64,000 nt of DNA. Origin: Kocuria marina. GTDB taxonomy: Bacteria; Actinomycetota; Actinomycetes; Actinomycetales; Micrococcaceae. The notes below the pieces were generated by a model. The model was given only the letters and a program-made list of their open reading frames with translations. It had not been told where the DNA came from and searched no databases. Positions 53,099-62,146 of the stretch are shown here, in pieces. Where the stretch lies: assembly GCA_014652975.1 (NCBI GenBank), contig BMZV01000001.1, positions 434,001-498,000 on the forward strand. Reading direction: 5' to 3'. A program made the translations under genes and the position numbers. The stretch's first letter is position 1; every line of letters starts with the position of its first letter.

Positions 53099-53565
53099 GT
53101 CACCCCATTCCCCCGTCGGAACCCGAAGAGCGGGCGGAGCACGAGTCGCTCGGTGAGATGTTCAAGTCTCTGAGCACCAACCTGACCACCCTGATCCAGC
53201 AGGAGATCGCGCTGGCCAAGGCCGAGGCGAACATGGCGATCCAAAAGGCCACGGACTCCGTAAAGGTCACAGGTAAGGGCGCGGGGCTGTTGGGAGGCGC
53301 CGGTGTGGCCGGCCACTTCGTGCTCCTGTTCCTATCCCTGGCCCTCATGTGGGCCCTGGGCAACCTGGTGGGTCTTGGCTGGTCGGCCGTGATCGTGGCG
53401 CTCATCTGGGCGATCATCGCCGCGATCCTCGCCGCGGTGGGCAAGAAGAACCTGGACCGCGGCAAGCGCAAGATGGCCCAGGCCACCAAGGACCCGCTGC
53501 CCCGAACCCGCGAAACCGTCAGCGAAATTCCGGATACCGTGAAGCCTTCCAAGGAGACCCGATGA
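53095..53565 (+). CDS. Phage-holin-family/DUF1469 membrane protein
   Basis: 156 residues. The segment LSTNLTTLIQQEIALAKAE followed by two membrane segments (VAGHFVLLFLSLALMWAL and VIVALIWAIIAAILAAV) is typical of the DUF1469 (phage holin family) domain, which in bacteria is a chromosomal membrane protein and not a phage lysis gene. Overlaps its neighbours by four bases at both ends. Confidence 0.85.
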   Translation: MSHPIPPSEPEERAEHESLGEMFKSLSTNLTTLIQQEIALAKAEANMAIQKATDSVKVTGKGAGLLGGAGVAGHFVLLFLSLALMWALGNLVGLGWSAVIVALIWAIIAAILAAVGKKNLDRGKRKMAQATKDPLPRTRETVSEIPDTVKPSKETR

Positions 53566-54185
53566 GCCAGCAGAACCCTGATCAGATCCGCGCCGATATC
53601 GAAGCCACCCGTGCACGCCTGAATGCGGACGTGGACGCCGTGGCGGAGAAGGTGACCCCGGAAAAGGTGGTCGACCGTCAGAAGAGCAAGGCCCGCCACA
53701 AGATCCAGGACGTCCGTGAGTCCATCATGGGCTCCGCAGAGGACGCCCGGGATACAGGCCGCGACCTTCGTGACGAGGCCTCCCACCGCATGGACCAGGC
53801 CGGCGAGGCCATCAGCAACGCCCCGGCGGCCGCCCGGGCCAAGACCCGTGGCAACCCCATGGCCGCGGGCCTGATCGCCCTCGGTGCCGGTTGGTTGATC
53901 GGTTCCCTGCTGCCCTCGAGCCAGAAGGAGCAGGAGCTCGTGGCCGAGGCCGCCGACCGCGTCCAGCCGCACCTGCAGAGCGCCATGGATTCCACCAAGG
54001 AAACCGCGCAGGAGATCGCGGACGACCTGAAAAAACCGGCCAAGGAGGCTGCGGAGTCGGTCAAGCAGACCGCGCAGTCCGGCGCCCAGGAGGTCAAGGA
54101 GCAGGGTCAGCAGGAAGCCGGCCAGCTCAAGGGCTCCGCGCAGGAGCACGCCAAAAACGTCAAGGACGACACGCAGCGGGCCTGA
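53562..54185 (+). CDS. DUF3618 protein
   Basis: 207 residues, ATG behind AAGGAG. It starts with the signature QIRADIEATRARLNADVDAV. One membrane segment is at about 108-122 (AAGLIALGAGWLIGSLLPSS), and the rest is amphipathic Ala/Lys/Glu/Gln helix. Last gene of the unit, followed by a perfect terminator. Confidence 0.85.
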   Translation: MSQQNPDQIRADIEATRARLNADVDAVAEKVTPEKVVDRQKSKARHKIQDVRESIMGSAEDARDTGRDLRDEASHRMDQAGEAISNAPAAARAKTRGNPMAAGLIALGAGWLIGSLLPSSQKEQELVAEAADRVQPHLQSAMDSTKETAQEIADDLKKPAKEAAESVKQTAQSGAQEVKEQGQQEAGQLKGSAQEHAKNVKDDTQRA

Positions 54186-54201
54186 TCCGCTCGTAATCGC
54201 A

Positions 54202-54246
54202 CCCTAGGGCCCCTGACCGGGAACGGTCAGGGGCCCTAGGGCCTTT
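54202..54246 (+). terminator. Perfect hairpin terminator of the DUF3618 operon
   Basis: CCCTAGGGCCCCTGACCG, loop GGAA, exact complement to 54241, then CCTTTC. Confidence 0.9.
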
Positions 54247-54335
54247 CTCACCCCTGCGTCGGGCATAATGGAGGTGGGACGCGCGTGCGCTCCCCAGAGT
54301 TCTCTCCCCACCCGCAGTCTCCAAAGGAACCCGCC

Positions 54336-54569
54336 GTGGACACCGATTCACCGTCCGATGAGACCACCCCGCGCAAGCCGAGTCGGCTGCAGCGTTTCAA
54401 CAAGGTGGTGATGCGCTTCGTGGGACCGGCCAACCGCAGTTCCATGAACCTGCGGGGCAACACCGAGATGACCCCCGAGGCCCAGGACTGGTACCGCAAC
54501 CTCCAGGACGACTACGAGATGGTCAGGGATTCCGACGGCCGCAGCTATCTGCGCCGTCGTGATCGCTAG
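54336..54569 (+). CDS. Small conserved-looking protein
   Basis: 77 residues from GTG 54336 behind AAAGGA. A disordered N-terminus is followed by RLQRFNKVVMRFVGPANRSSMNLRG and WYRNLQDDYEMVRDSDGRSYLRRR. I recall similar small proteins in Arthrobacter relatives but cannot name a family. Convergent with the glycosylase gene. Confidence 0.65.
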   Translation: MDTDSPSDETTPRKPSRLQRFNKVVMRFVGPANRSSMNLRGNTEMTPEAQDWYRNLQDDYEMVRDSDGRSYLRRRDR

Positions 54570-54587
54570 CGCCCGCGGCACCCGGTC

Positions 54588-55184
54588 TCACGTCCAGACC
54601 CCGGAGGTCCCGCGGCGGTGACTGCCCACCAAATGGGTGTCCACCATCCCGATCGCTTCCATGAGCGCGTACATGGTCGTGGGACCCACGAACACGAACC
54701 CGCGCCGTTTCAGTTCGCGGGACAGGGCCCTGCTCTCATCCGAGGTGGTCGGGACGTCCGCGAAGCGATCGGGATGCGGGGTACTGCTCGGCATGAAGGA
54801 CCACACGAGGTCCGCCAGACCGCCGTCCTCGCGCAGAGCCACGGTGGCTCGCGCGTTCGTCACGGTCGCCTCGATCTTGCGCCGGTTGCGGATGAACCGC
54901 GCGTCCCCCAGGAGCCGCTCGACGTCCCGTTCGTCCATGGCCGCCACGGCCTCCGGGTCGAAGCCGTGAAAGACCTCCCGGAACGCCGGCCGTTTCGCGA
55001 GCACCGTGCGCCATGACAGCCCGGATTGGAACGCCTCGAGCGTCACGCGCTCGAACAGCCCGGTCTCGTCCCGCACCGGCACGCCCCACTCGTGGTCGTA
55101 GTACTCCCTGAGCAGTGGGTCCGAGGCCGCCCATCTGGGCCGGGCGAGACCGTCCGCACCGATCACGAGATCGGGATCACTCAT
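54588..55184 (-). CDS. tag: DNA-3-methyladenine glycosylase I without the usual zinc ligands
   Basis: 198 residues. The family core is clear: EWGVPV, LEAFQSGLSWRTVLAKR, FDPEAVAAMDERDVERLL, IRNRRKIEATVTNA, and LKRRGFVFVGPTTMYALMEAIGMVDTHLVG. Of the four zinc ligands of E. coli Tag (Cys4, His17, His175, Cys179), only the His equivalent to 175 remains (DTHLVG). The others align with Pro16, Tyr29 and a Ser. It excises alkylated adenine. Its ATG overlaps the GNAT stop. Confidence 0.9.
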   Translation of the reverse strand: MSDPDLVIGADGLARPRWAASDPLLREYYDHEWGVPVRDETGLFERVTLEAFQSGLSWRTVLAKRPAFREVFHGFDPEAVAAMDERDVERLLGDARFIRNRRKIEATVTNARATVALREDGGLADLVWSFMPSSTPHPDRFADVPTTSDESRALSRELKRRGFVFVGPTTMYALMEAIGMVDTHLVGSHRRGTSGVWT

Positions 55185-55728
55185 GCTGCCTCCCCTTCGT
55201 GCGCGGTGGGTGCCCGGAGCTCGAAGAGTGCGCACTCGGCGTCGTAGTACGCTCGGCTGAGACCGCGGTGGGTCATGCCCAGGCGATGACACACGGCCTG
55301 CGACGCCCGGTTGGCCGGGTGCGTCACGGCGACCACCCGGTCCTGACCGTGCTCGAAGGCGTGGGCCAGCACGGCACGGGCCGCCTCCGTGGCGTATCCG
55401 CGTCCCCACGCGCGCGGGTGCAGGTGCCACCCGACCTCCACGTCGGTCGCGGTGTTCGTGCCGGAATCGGGGATGGGCTTGAGCAGCAGGGTCCCCGCGA
55501 GGGCGTCGACCGGGTCGACGATGGCCCACACACCGAGCACCGGCTCGTGCGCGTAGCCTTGGTCCCAGCCCCGGATCTTCTCCCGGGCCTGCCCGTCCGA
55601 GCTCACGCGCTGCGTGCCGTCCCCGATGTAGCGCTGCACCTCGGCGCGCGCATACAGGTCACGCACGAACGCGGCGTCGTCCGCGCGGTAGACACGCAGC
55701 ATGAGTCGCGGCGTGCGCAGCGGCACCG

Positions 55729-55732
<4 letters not shown>
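55181..55732 (-). CDS. GNAT-family N-acetyltransferase (RimJ-like)
   Basis: 183 residues. LRTPRLMLRVYRADDAAFVRDLY, then VEVGWHLHPRAWGRGYATEAARAVLAHAF with the acetyl-CoA loop, and NRASQAVCHRLGM. This is the Acetyltransf_3 type. Substrate unknown. It overlaps genes at both ends (ATGA). Confidence 0.88.
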
Positions 55733-56373
<641 letters not shown>

Positions 56374-56425
56374 ACGTCCATCGTAGGGCGCGGTCCGTGT
56401 CGGGGCGGGCAGGTACCGTGGGGTC

Positions 56426-57097
56426 ATGAGTACCCACGACTTCCCGCAGGCCGTCCTCTTCGACCATGACGGCACCCTGGTGGACACCGAACCGCTGTGG
56501 GAACTGGGCAAGCAGCGGATCGTGGTCGCGCACGGGGGTGAGTGGACCGAGCGGGACACCCAGGACACCCTGGGCAGGCCGCTCGCGACCACCGTGGAGC
56601 GGTTGAGCGCGCTGGGCGTACCGGGGTCGCTGGACGAGGTCTACCGCGAGTTCTACGGGGTGCTGCAGGCGGTGTTGGAGGAGAACCCGCCCACGTTCAT
56701 TCCCGGGGTCGTACCTCTCCTGGAGGACCTGGACCGTGCCGGGATCCCCGCGGCGATCGTCACGAACGCTACCTCCGAGGTGGCCCGCTACAGCGCGTCC
56801 CTGGCCCCGGACAACCTGTTCCGGGTGATCATCGGGGACCAGGAGGTGGCCCAGGGTGTCAGGCCCAAACCGGATCCGGACGCGTACCTTGAGGCCGCCA
56901 GGCGTCTGGGCGTGGCGCCCGGGGCCTGCGTAGTCGTGGAGGATTCGCCCTCCGGCGCGGCGTCCGGCGTGGCCGCGGGGATCACCACGGTCGTGGTCCC
57001 GGGGGTGCAGCAGGTCCTGCCCGGACCCGGCATCGTGCACGTGGCCGATCACGCGGCGCTCACCCTGGACTTCCTGCGCGGTCTGGCTCCTGCATAG
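56426..57097 (+). CDS. HAD-superfamily phosphatase (beta-PGM-like)
   Basis: 223 residues. Nucleophile motif LFDHDGTLVDTEP, motif II IVTNAT, Lys in RPKPDPDAYLEAA and acidic motif VVEDSPSGAASG. A small helical cap is inserted after motif I. Substrate unknown. A close paralogue follows in tandem. Confidence 0.88.
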   Translation: MSTHDFPQAVLFDHDGTLVDTEPLWELGKQRIVVAHGGEWTERDTQDTLGRPLATTVERLSALGVPGSLDEVYREFYGVLQAVLEENPPTFIPGVVPLLEDLDRAGIPAAIVTNATSEVARYSASLAPDNLFRVIIGDQEVAQGVRPKPDPDAYLEAARRLGVAPGACVVVEDSPSGAASGVAAGITTVVVPGVQQVLPGPGIVHVADHAALTLDFLRGLAPA

Positions 57098-57191
57098 CGC
57101 GGCGGCATCCCGACGACGCCGCCTCCGGCCCCGGGGTTCGCCGGTAAACTGGGGTCCCATATCCCACCCCCGATGCTTCCGAAAGGTGGCC

Positions 57192-57842
57192 ATGACCTAC
57201 CCCCTGGCTGTGCTTTTCGACCACGACGGCACCCTCGTGGACACGGAGCCCCAATGGGCGGCCGCCAAGCGCAAGGTCGCGCAGCGGTACGACCAGAGCT
57301 GGACCGTGGAGGACGATCACGCGACCCTCGGGGGGACCGTGCCGGATGCGGCCCGCAAGTTCGTGGAACGCGGGGCCACCGATTCCGTCGAGGACATCAC
57401 GCAGCAACTCGCCGAGCACGTGATCGACAGCATGGACGACCGCGTACCCTTCCTGCCCGGCATGCGCTCGCTGTTGAGCGAACTGAGCGAGGCCGGTATC
57501 CCGGCGGCGATCGTCACGAACGCGCTGAGCTCGGTCGCGGGGACCACCGCTGCTGGCGCCCCGGACGTGCTCACCCGGATCGTCTCCCAGGACGATGTGA
57601 CCCGTCCCAAGCCGGATCCCGAACCGTACCTCACGGGTGCCAAACTGCTCGGAGTCGCCCCGCGGAATTGCGTGGCCATCGAGGACTCGGAACCGGGGGT
57701 GCGCAGTGCGGTTGCCGCGGGCATGACCGTGGTGGTCGTCCCGGGTGACAAGCCCGTCCCCGACGGCCCGCACCGGGTGTTCGTCAACGCGCACGAGGAC
57801 ATCACCCTGGACTTCCTGCGCTCGCTCACTCCTCCGGAGTAG
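57192..57842 (+). CDS. HAD-superfamily phosphatase, tandem paralogue
   Basis: 216 residues from ATG 57192 (GAAAGG five bases before; the GTG at 57186 overlaps that site). LFDHDGTLVDTEPQW, IVTNALS, RPKPDPEPYLTGA and IEDSEPGVRSAVAAGMT match its neighbour motif by motif, so the pair arose by duplication. The cap regions have diverged, which suggests different substrates. Confidence 0.87.
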   Translation: MTYPLAVLFDHDGTLVDTEPQWAAAKRKVAQRYDQSWTVEDDHATLGGTVPDAARKFVERGATDSVEDITQQLAEHVIDSMDDRVPFLPGMRSLLSELSEAGIPAAIVTNALSSVAGTTAAGAPDVLTRIVSQDDVTRPKPDPEPYLTGAKLLGVAPRNCVAIEDSEPGVRSAVAAGMTVVVVPGDKPVPDGPHRVFVNAHEDITLDFLRSLTPPE

Positions 57843-57888
57843 GCCCGCGGGCATGATGCCGGAACCGCCCCGGCCCGAACCAGCAATA

Positions 57889-57929
57889 GAGAACTCCCGG
57901 TCCGATGACTCATCAGACCGGGAGTTCTC
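57889..57929. terminator. Hairpin terminator between the HAD and helicase genes
   Basis: GAGAACTCCCGGTC and GACCGGGAGTTCTC pair perfectly over 14 bases with a 13-base loop. It serves the convergent genes on both strands. Confidence 0.8.
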
Positions 57930-58011
57930 CACTGGGAAGCGCAGTTCCGCGAGCACCGTTCCACCCCGGGGTCGAGGTGGGACAGCGCTCGCGGCGACCC
58001 TCGCCGAGCGA

Positions 58012-59643
58012 TCAGCGAGTGGGCTGACCCGCCCGGTTGTTCTCACGGCGCCGCTGCGCCGCCGCCGTGGCGCGGTCCGGAACCCGGTCCGCCCCGTGAC
58101 CGCGCTGGGCGGAACCGCTGCGGGCGGAGCGGGACGCGCCGGTGCGTGCGCTACCGGAGGCCGCGCCATCGACGCTGCCACCGCGGCGTCGTTCGCTGGA
58201 GCGAGCCTGCGAACGCCCGTTCGAGGGACCGCGCCCGGCACCGGCGTCGCCGGAACGAGTACCGTTGCCGCGTCCGGCGGCCTGAGCGGAACCGCGACCG
58301 CGGCCCCGGCCCGAACCGCCACGGCCACCGCGGCGGGACCCGGAGGCACCCCCGCCGGAACGGGAAGCGGAAGGCGAGCCACCGGTCGCGCCGGCCGGGG
58401 TGGCACCCGGCGCAACGCGCTCGGCGCGCTCGCCCACGAGGTCCTTCACGACCTCGGAACCGGGTGCGACCTGGTCCACCCGGGGCGTGACACCGGCCTT
58501 CTTCATGAGCTTGTTGACGTCCGAGCGCTCCTCGGTGGTCGCGATCGTGATCACGGACCCGGAGGCGCCAGCCCGCGCCGTGCGGCCGGAACGGTGCAGG
58601 TAGGACTTGTGCTCGGCGGGCGGGTCGATGTGTACGACGAGTTCGACGTCGTCCACGTGGACACCGCGCGCGGCCACGTCCGTGGCCACGAGGACCCGCA
58701 CGTCACCCGCGGAGAACGCGGCGAGATTGCGGTCCCGCGCGCCCTGGGACAGGTTACCCTGCAGGTCCACCGCGGGGATCCCGGCCTGGCTGAGCTTCTT
58801 GGCCATCTTCTTGGCGCGATACTTGGTGCGGGTGAACATCATCCGCCGACCGGTGCCCGACGCGAGGGTCTCGATCAGCGCTTGCTTGTGATCGCTGTCG
58901 GTGACCAGGACGTGGTGGTCCATGGTGGTCACCGCGGCCTGGGCGTTGTCCGCCGAGTGCAGCACCGGGTCCTTGAGGAACTTCTTGACCAGGATGTCCA
59001 CGCCGTTGTCCAGGGTTGCGGAGAACAGCAACCGCTGGGAGCCCTTGGGGGTGCGGGACAGGATCCGGGTGACCACGGGCAGGAAGCCCATGTCGGCCAT
59101 GTGGTCGGCCTCGTCCAGGACGGTCACGCGGACGTCGTCGAGCGTGAGCAGACCTTGCTTGATGAGGTCCTCGAGCCGGCCCGGGCAGGCCACGACGATG
59201 TCCACACCGCCCGCGAGCGCCTTCTCCTGGTGCTTCTGGGAGACACCGCCGAAGATCACGGTGGTGTTCAGCCCCGCGGCCTTGGCCAGGGGCGCCACCG
59301 TGCGATCGATCTGGGTCGCGAGCTCACGCGTGGGAGCCAGCACCAGGCCGGTGGGGCGGTTCGCCCGGCGGGCCACGCGGGACGAACCGGGGGCGAGTCC
59401 CGCGAGCCGGGACACGAGCGGCAGCGCGAACGCGACCGTCTTGCCCGAGCCGGTGCGGCCGCGGCCGAGCACGTCACGCCCGGACAGTGAATCGGGGAGG
59501 GTTTTCTCTTGGATGGGGAAAGCTTCCGTGATGCCCACGCGGGCGAGGTCAGCGGAAAGCGCCTCGGATACACCGAGGTCTTCAAAGGAATGAGACAAAG
59601 AACGTCTTTCAGGTTGGTCCGCGCGAAACGATTCCGCGCGCAC
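58012..59643 (-). CDS. DEAD-box RNA helicase with Arg/Gly/Ser-rich tail
   Basis: 543 residues. FEDLGV and a Q-motif-like FPIQEKTLP lead in. Walker A is GRTGSGKT (where A/G usually varies), DEAD is VLDEADHMADMGF, SAT is LLFSATL, and motif VI is HRSGRTARAG. The last 130 residues are Gly/Arg/Ser repeats (GGRGGSGRGRGRG), suited to RNA binding. It probably aids ribosome assembly or cold growth as in other actinobacteria. The start is uncertain: GTG 59643 has no ribosome site, while TTG 59598 has GAAAG upstream and would still keep the whole domain. Confidence 0.9.
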   Translation of the reverse strand: MRAESFRADQPERRSLSHSFEDLGVSEALSADLARVGITEAFPIQEKTLPDSLSGRDVLGRGRTGSGKTVAFALPLVSRLAGLAPGSSRVARRANRPTGLVLAPTRELATQIDRTVAPLAKAAGLNTTVIFGGVSQKHQEKALAGGVDIVVACPGRLEDLIKQGLLTLDDVRVTVLDEADHMADMGFLPVVTRILSRTPKGSQRLLFSATLDNGVDILVKKFLKDPVLHSADNAQAAVTTMDHHVLVTDSDHKQALIETLASGTGRRMMFTRTKYRAKKMAKKLSQAGIPAVDLQGNLSQGARDRNLAAFSAGDVRVLVATDVAARGVHVDDVELVVHIDPPAEHKSYLHRSGRTARAGASGSVITIATTEERSDVNKLMKKAGVTPRVDQVAPGSEVVKDLVGERAERVAPGATPAGATGGSPSASRSGGGASGSRRGGRGGSGRGRGRGSAQAAGRGNGTRSGDAGAGRGPSNGRSQARSSERRRGGSVDGAASGSARTGASRSARSGSAQRGHGADRVPDRATAAAQRRRENNRAGQPTR

Positions 59644-59769
59644 GCGCCATGTTGGGGCGCGAACTGCGCGCCTCGGACCGGCGCGCCTCTACCCCGCAAT
59701 GTGTACGGGGGAACCTGACCATTCTACACGCGTGCCGGAACACCCGTGACCCGCGGGTGTCGCCGCTAC

Positions 59770-60522
59770 TCAGACCGCCGTGTACCCGCCATCCACCAGG
59801 AAGTAGCCCCCGGTGATGAAGGACGCGCCGTCCGAGAGCAGGAACGTGGTCAGCTGAGCCACTTCCTGCGAGGTGCCCAGCCGCCCCATGGGGTGCTTGT
59901 CGATCAGTTCCGACAGCGTCTGCGGGGGCAGGTTCTTGAGCAGCGGGGTGTCGATGTAGGCGGGACCCACCGCGTTCACGCGTACGCCGCGTCGGGCGTA
60001 GTCCACGCCCGTCTGCTTGGTGAGACCCACCAGACCGTGCTTGGCCGCGGTGTACGCGCTGTTGCCCACGGCAGTGGCCACGGTGGAATGGATGGAGCCG
60101 ATGTTCACGATGGCCCCTCCCCCGTGCTGTTCGATCACGGGCAGCTGGGCGTGCATCCCGTAGGCCACGCCGGTGAGATCGATCGCGAGCGTGCGCTCCC
60201 ACGCCTCGATATCGGTCTCCCCGAGGGCCTCCATCTGCCCGCCCACGCCAGCATTGTTCACGGCGTAGTGCAGTCCGCCGTAGGTCTGCACCGCGAAGTC
60301 GACGGCGGCCACGGCGTCCTCGCGCTTGGAGACGTCCTGGTGGATCCCGGCGGCGTCCCCGCCGTCCGCCATGATGGCCTGGACCACGTCGTCGATCCCG
60401 GTGGCATCGATGTCCGTGACCACCACCTTGGCGCCCTGCCGGGCCAGGTGTTTGGCAATGGCCTCACCGATACCGGAGGCGGCGCCGGTGACCAGCGCGA
60501 CACGGGACGTGAACTCTGGCAT
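59770..60522 (-). CDS. Short-chain dehydrogenase/reductase
   Basis: 250 residues. TGAASGIG cofactor motif, NNAG at 89-92, catalytic Ser143, Tyr157 and Lys161 (SAYTAAKHG), and Asp37 after the second strand, which favours NAD over NADP. The C-terminus ITGGYFLVDGGYTAV is typical. Substrate unknown. It stands 80 bases downstream of the DJ-1-like gene on the same strand. Confidence 0.9.
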   Translation of the reverse strand: MPEFTSRVALVTGAASGIGEAIAKHLARQGAKVVVTDIDATGIDDVVQAIMADGGDAAGIHQDVSKREDAVAAVDFAVQTYGGLHYAVNNAGVGGQMEALGETDIEAWERTLAIDLTGVAYGMHAQLPVIEQHGGGAIVNIGSIHSTVATAVGNSAYTAAKHGLVGLTKQTGVDYARRGVRVNAVGPAYIDTPLLKNLPPQTLSELIDKHPMGRLGTSQEVAQLTTFLLSDGASFITGGYFLVDGGYTAV

Positions 60523-60616
60523 GACAACTCCTGGCGTCGAATCCATGGGGACCGCTTCCAGTCTCACCCGTGTCGCCGCCGACCACCAGGGCGTGCGGCA
60601 ATGAGTCAGGACGCCG

Positions 60617-61393
60617 TCACTCGTCGTCCTCCGCGGCCTTCTCCGCGTCCCGCTCCGCACGCAGCTTCTGGGCGGCCTCTTCCTCCTCCGCCTTCTGTTC
60701 GCGCACGACCTCGGTGAGCAGCTTGGTCATCTCCTTGGCCACACCCGCGGCGGACTGGGGGTTCTGCCCCGTGACGAGGCGCTCGTCCACCTGGACGTTC
60801 TCCTCCCAGTTGTCGGCGAGCTTGACCGTGGCGCCCTGTTCCTCGAGCTTGTCCTGGAGCAGGTACGGCACCACGTCCTGCTTGCCCACGACTTTCTCCT
60901 CCGCATTGGTGAATGCGGCCACCTTGCGCCCGGACAGCAACGCCACGCCCGTGCCGAGCTCCACGTCCACGAGGCCGGCGGGGCCGTGGCACACCGCGCC
61001 CACCACGCCACCGGAGTCGTAGACGGACGCGATGAGCTTCTGCAGGTCCGCGTCCCCGGTGAAGTCCCACATGGTGCCGTGCCCGCCCACGAGGTAGACG
61101 GCGTCGTACTGGGAGGGGTCCACCACGGAGACCCGCGGCGTGTTGTAGAGGGACGCCTTGACGGTCTCATCCTGCGTGAACTCCACTTGGACGGGGTCGT
61201 CCTCCTGGACCTCGTCACGCGGGGGCTGACCCCCGGCGATCGAGGCGAAGTCCACGAAATAGCCGGCGTCCCGGAAGACCTTCCACGGGTGGGACGCCTC
61301 GGCCACGTTGTAACCGGTGGCCTCCCCCGTGTCTCCCAGGGTGTCCTGGCTGGTCAGCACCAGGAGGATCTTCTTCATGGTCTCGATGTCCAT
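60617..61393 (-). CDS. DJ-1/PfpI-family protein (Hsp31-like)
   Basis: 258 residues, ATG 61393 behind AAAGGAG. Nucleophile Cys135-His136 (GAVCHGPAG) and Glu24 (LGDTGE) form the expected site. It includes the lid segment LVGGHGTMWDF of the type 1 glutamine amidotransferase-like Hsp31 subgroup, known as glyoxalase III or chaperone. The C-terminal 30 residues are a charged Glu/Ala helix not usual for the family. Confidence 0.88.
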   Translation of the reverse strand: MDIETMKKILLVLTSQDTLGDTGEATGYNVAEASHPWKVFRDAGYFVDFASIAGGQPPRDEVQEDDPVQVEFTQDETVKASLYNTPRVSVVDPSQYDAVYLVGGHGTMWDFTGDADLQKLIASVYDSGGVVGAVCHGPAGLVDVELGTGVALLSGRKVAAFTNAEEKVVGKQDVVPYLLQDKLEEQGATVKLADNWEENVQVDERLVTGQNPQSAAGVAKEMTKLLTEVVREQKAEEEEAAQKLRAERDAEKAAEDDE

Positions 61394-61600
61394 GGTTCTC
61401 CTTTCCGAGGGCGCGCGGTGCGCGCGACGTGGCACCACAGTAGACATCGCACCGTGGGCGGCGTCCGTGCGTTCACTGTCGGCATGTTGCACCCACCCCG
61501 CCGCCGTGAAAAGGCCCGCTGTTAGGATGAACAGCGATCCCCGGTGGGTACCCAGGGCCCTGCTCCGCCCCCACCGCACCTCCCGACGAAAGGCCCAGTC

Positions 61601-61996
61601 ATGCGCATTTCCAACGCCATCCTGCGCGGTGTCCCCGGCGCGTTCCTGCTCCAGTCCGGCTACGGCAAGCTCGGCATGGACGCCGAGTCCGCCGAGGGCC
61701 TCAAGCAGTTCGCCTCCACCGGTGTCCCCCAGTTCGCGGACTGGGACTCCCAGACCTTCACCAAGTTCATCGCCGGCACCGAACTGGCCCTGGGCACCGC
61801 CCTGCTGACCCCGTTCGTGTCCAAGCGCCTGGCCGGCGCGGGCCTGCTCGCCTTCAGCGCCGGGCTGCTGAGCATGTACTTCCGCAACTCGGACATGACC
61901 CAGGAGGACGGCATCCGCCCGTCCGAGCAGGGCCTGACGCTGTCCAAGGACGCGTTCCTGGCCGCCATCGGCGCGGCCCTCGTGCTGCAGAAGTAA
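61601..61996 (+). CDS. DoxX-like small membrane protein
   Basis: 131 residues, CGAAAGG before ATG 61601. RGVPGAFLLQSGYGKLGM at the N-terminus, then membrane segments around FIAGTELALGTALLTPF and LAGAGLLAFSAGLLSMYF, and a last one at the end. Resembles actinobacterial DoxX/SURF4-related proteins. Function unknown. Confidence 0.75.
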   Translation: MRISNAILRGVPGAFLLQSGYGKLGMDAESAEGLKQFASTGVPQFADWDSQTFTKFIAGTELALGTALLTPFVSKRLAGAGLLAFSAGLLSMYFRNSDMTQEDGIRPSEQGLTLSKDAFLAAIGAALVLQK

Positions 61997-62016
61997 CGCA
62001 AGCACCACGCTTTCCC

Positions 62017-62052
62017 GACGACGCCGCAGTGGTCCGCCACTGCGGCGTCGTC
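62017..62052 (+). terminator. Terminator built from an inverted pair of the 11-mer
   Basis: GACGACGCCGCAGTGG (62017-62032), loop TCCG, exact complement 62037-62052, then ATCTTCCC. 20 bases behind the DoxX-like stop. Confidence 0.85.
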
Positions 62053-62146
62053 ATCTTCCCTGCCGGGACCGCCCCCCGGGACGCGCGCCGAGCTGCTACG
62101 TTAGTCAGCAATTCGCACCGTTGCTCACGGAAAGCTCCGTACCCCC

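Noticed and set aside
53095-53565. Prophage holin
   Set aside because: The family name is historical. There are no lysis, capsid or tail genes nearby, and the operon context is envelope stress.
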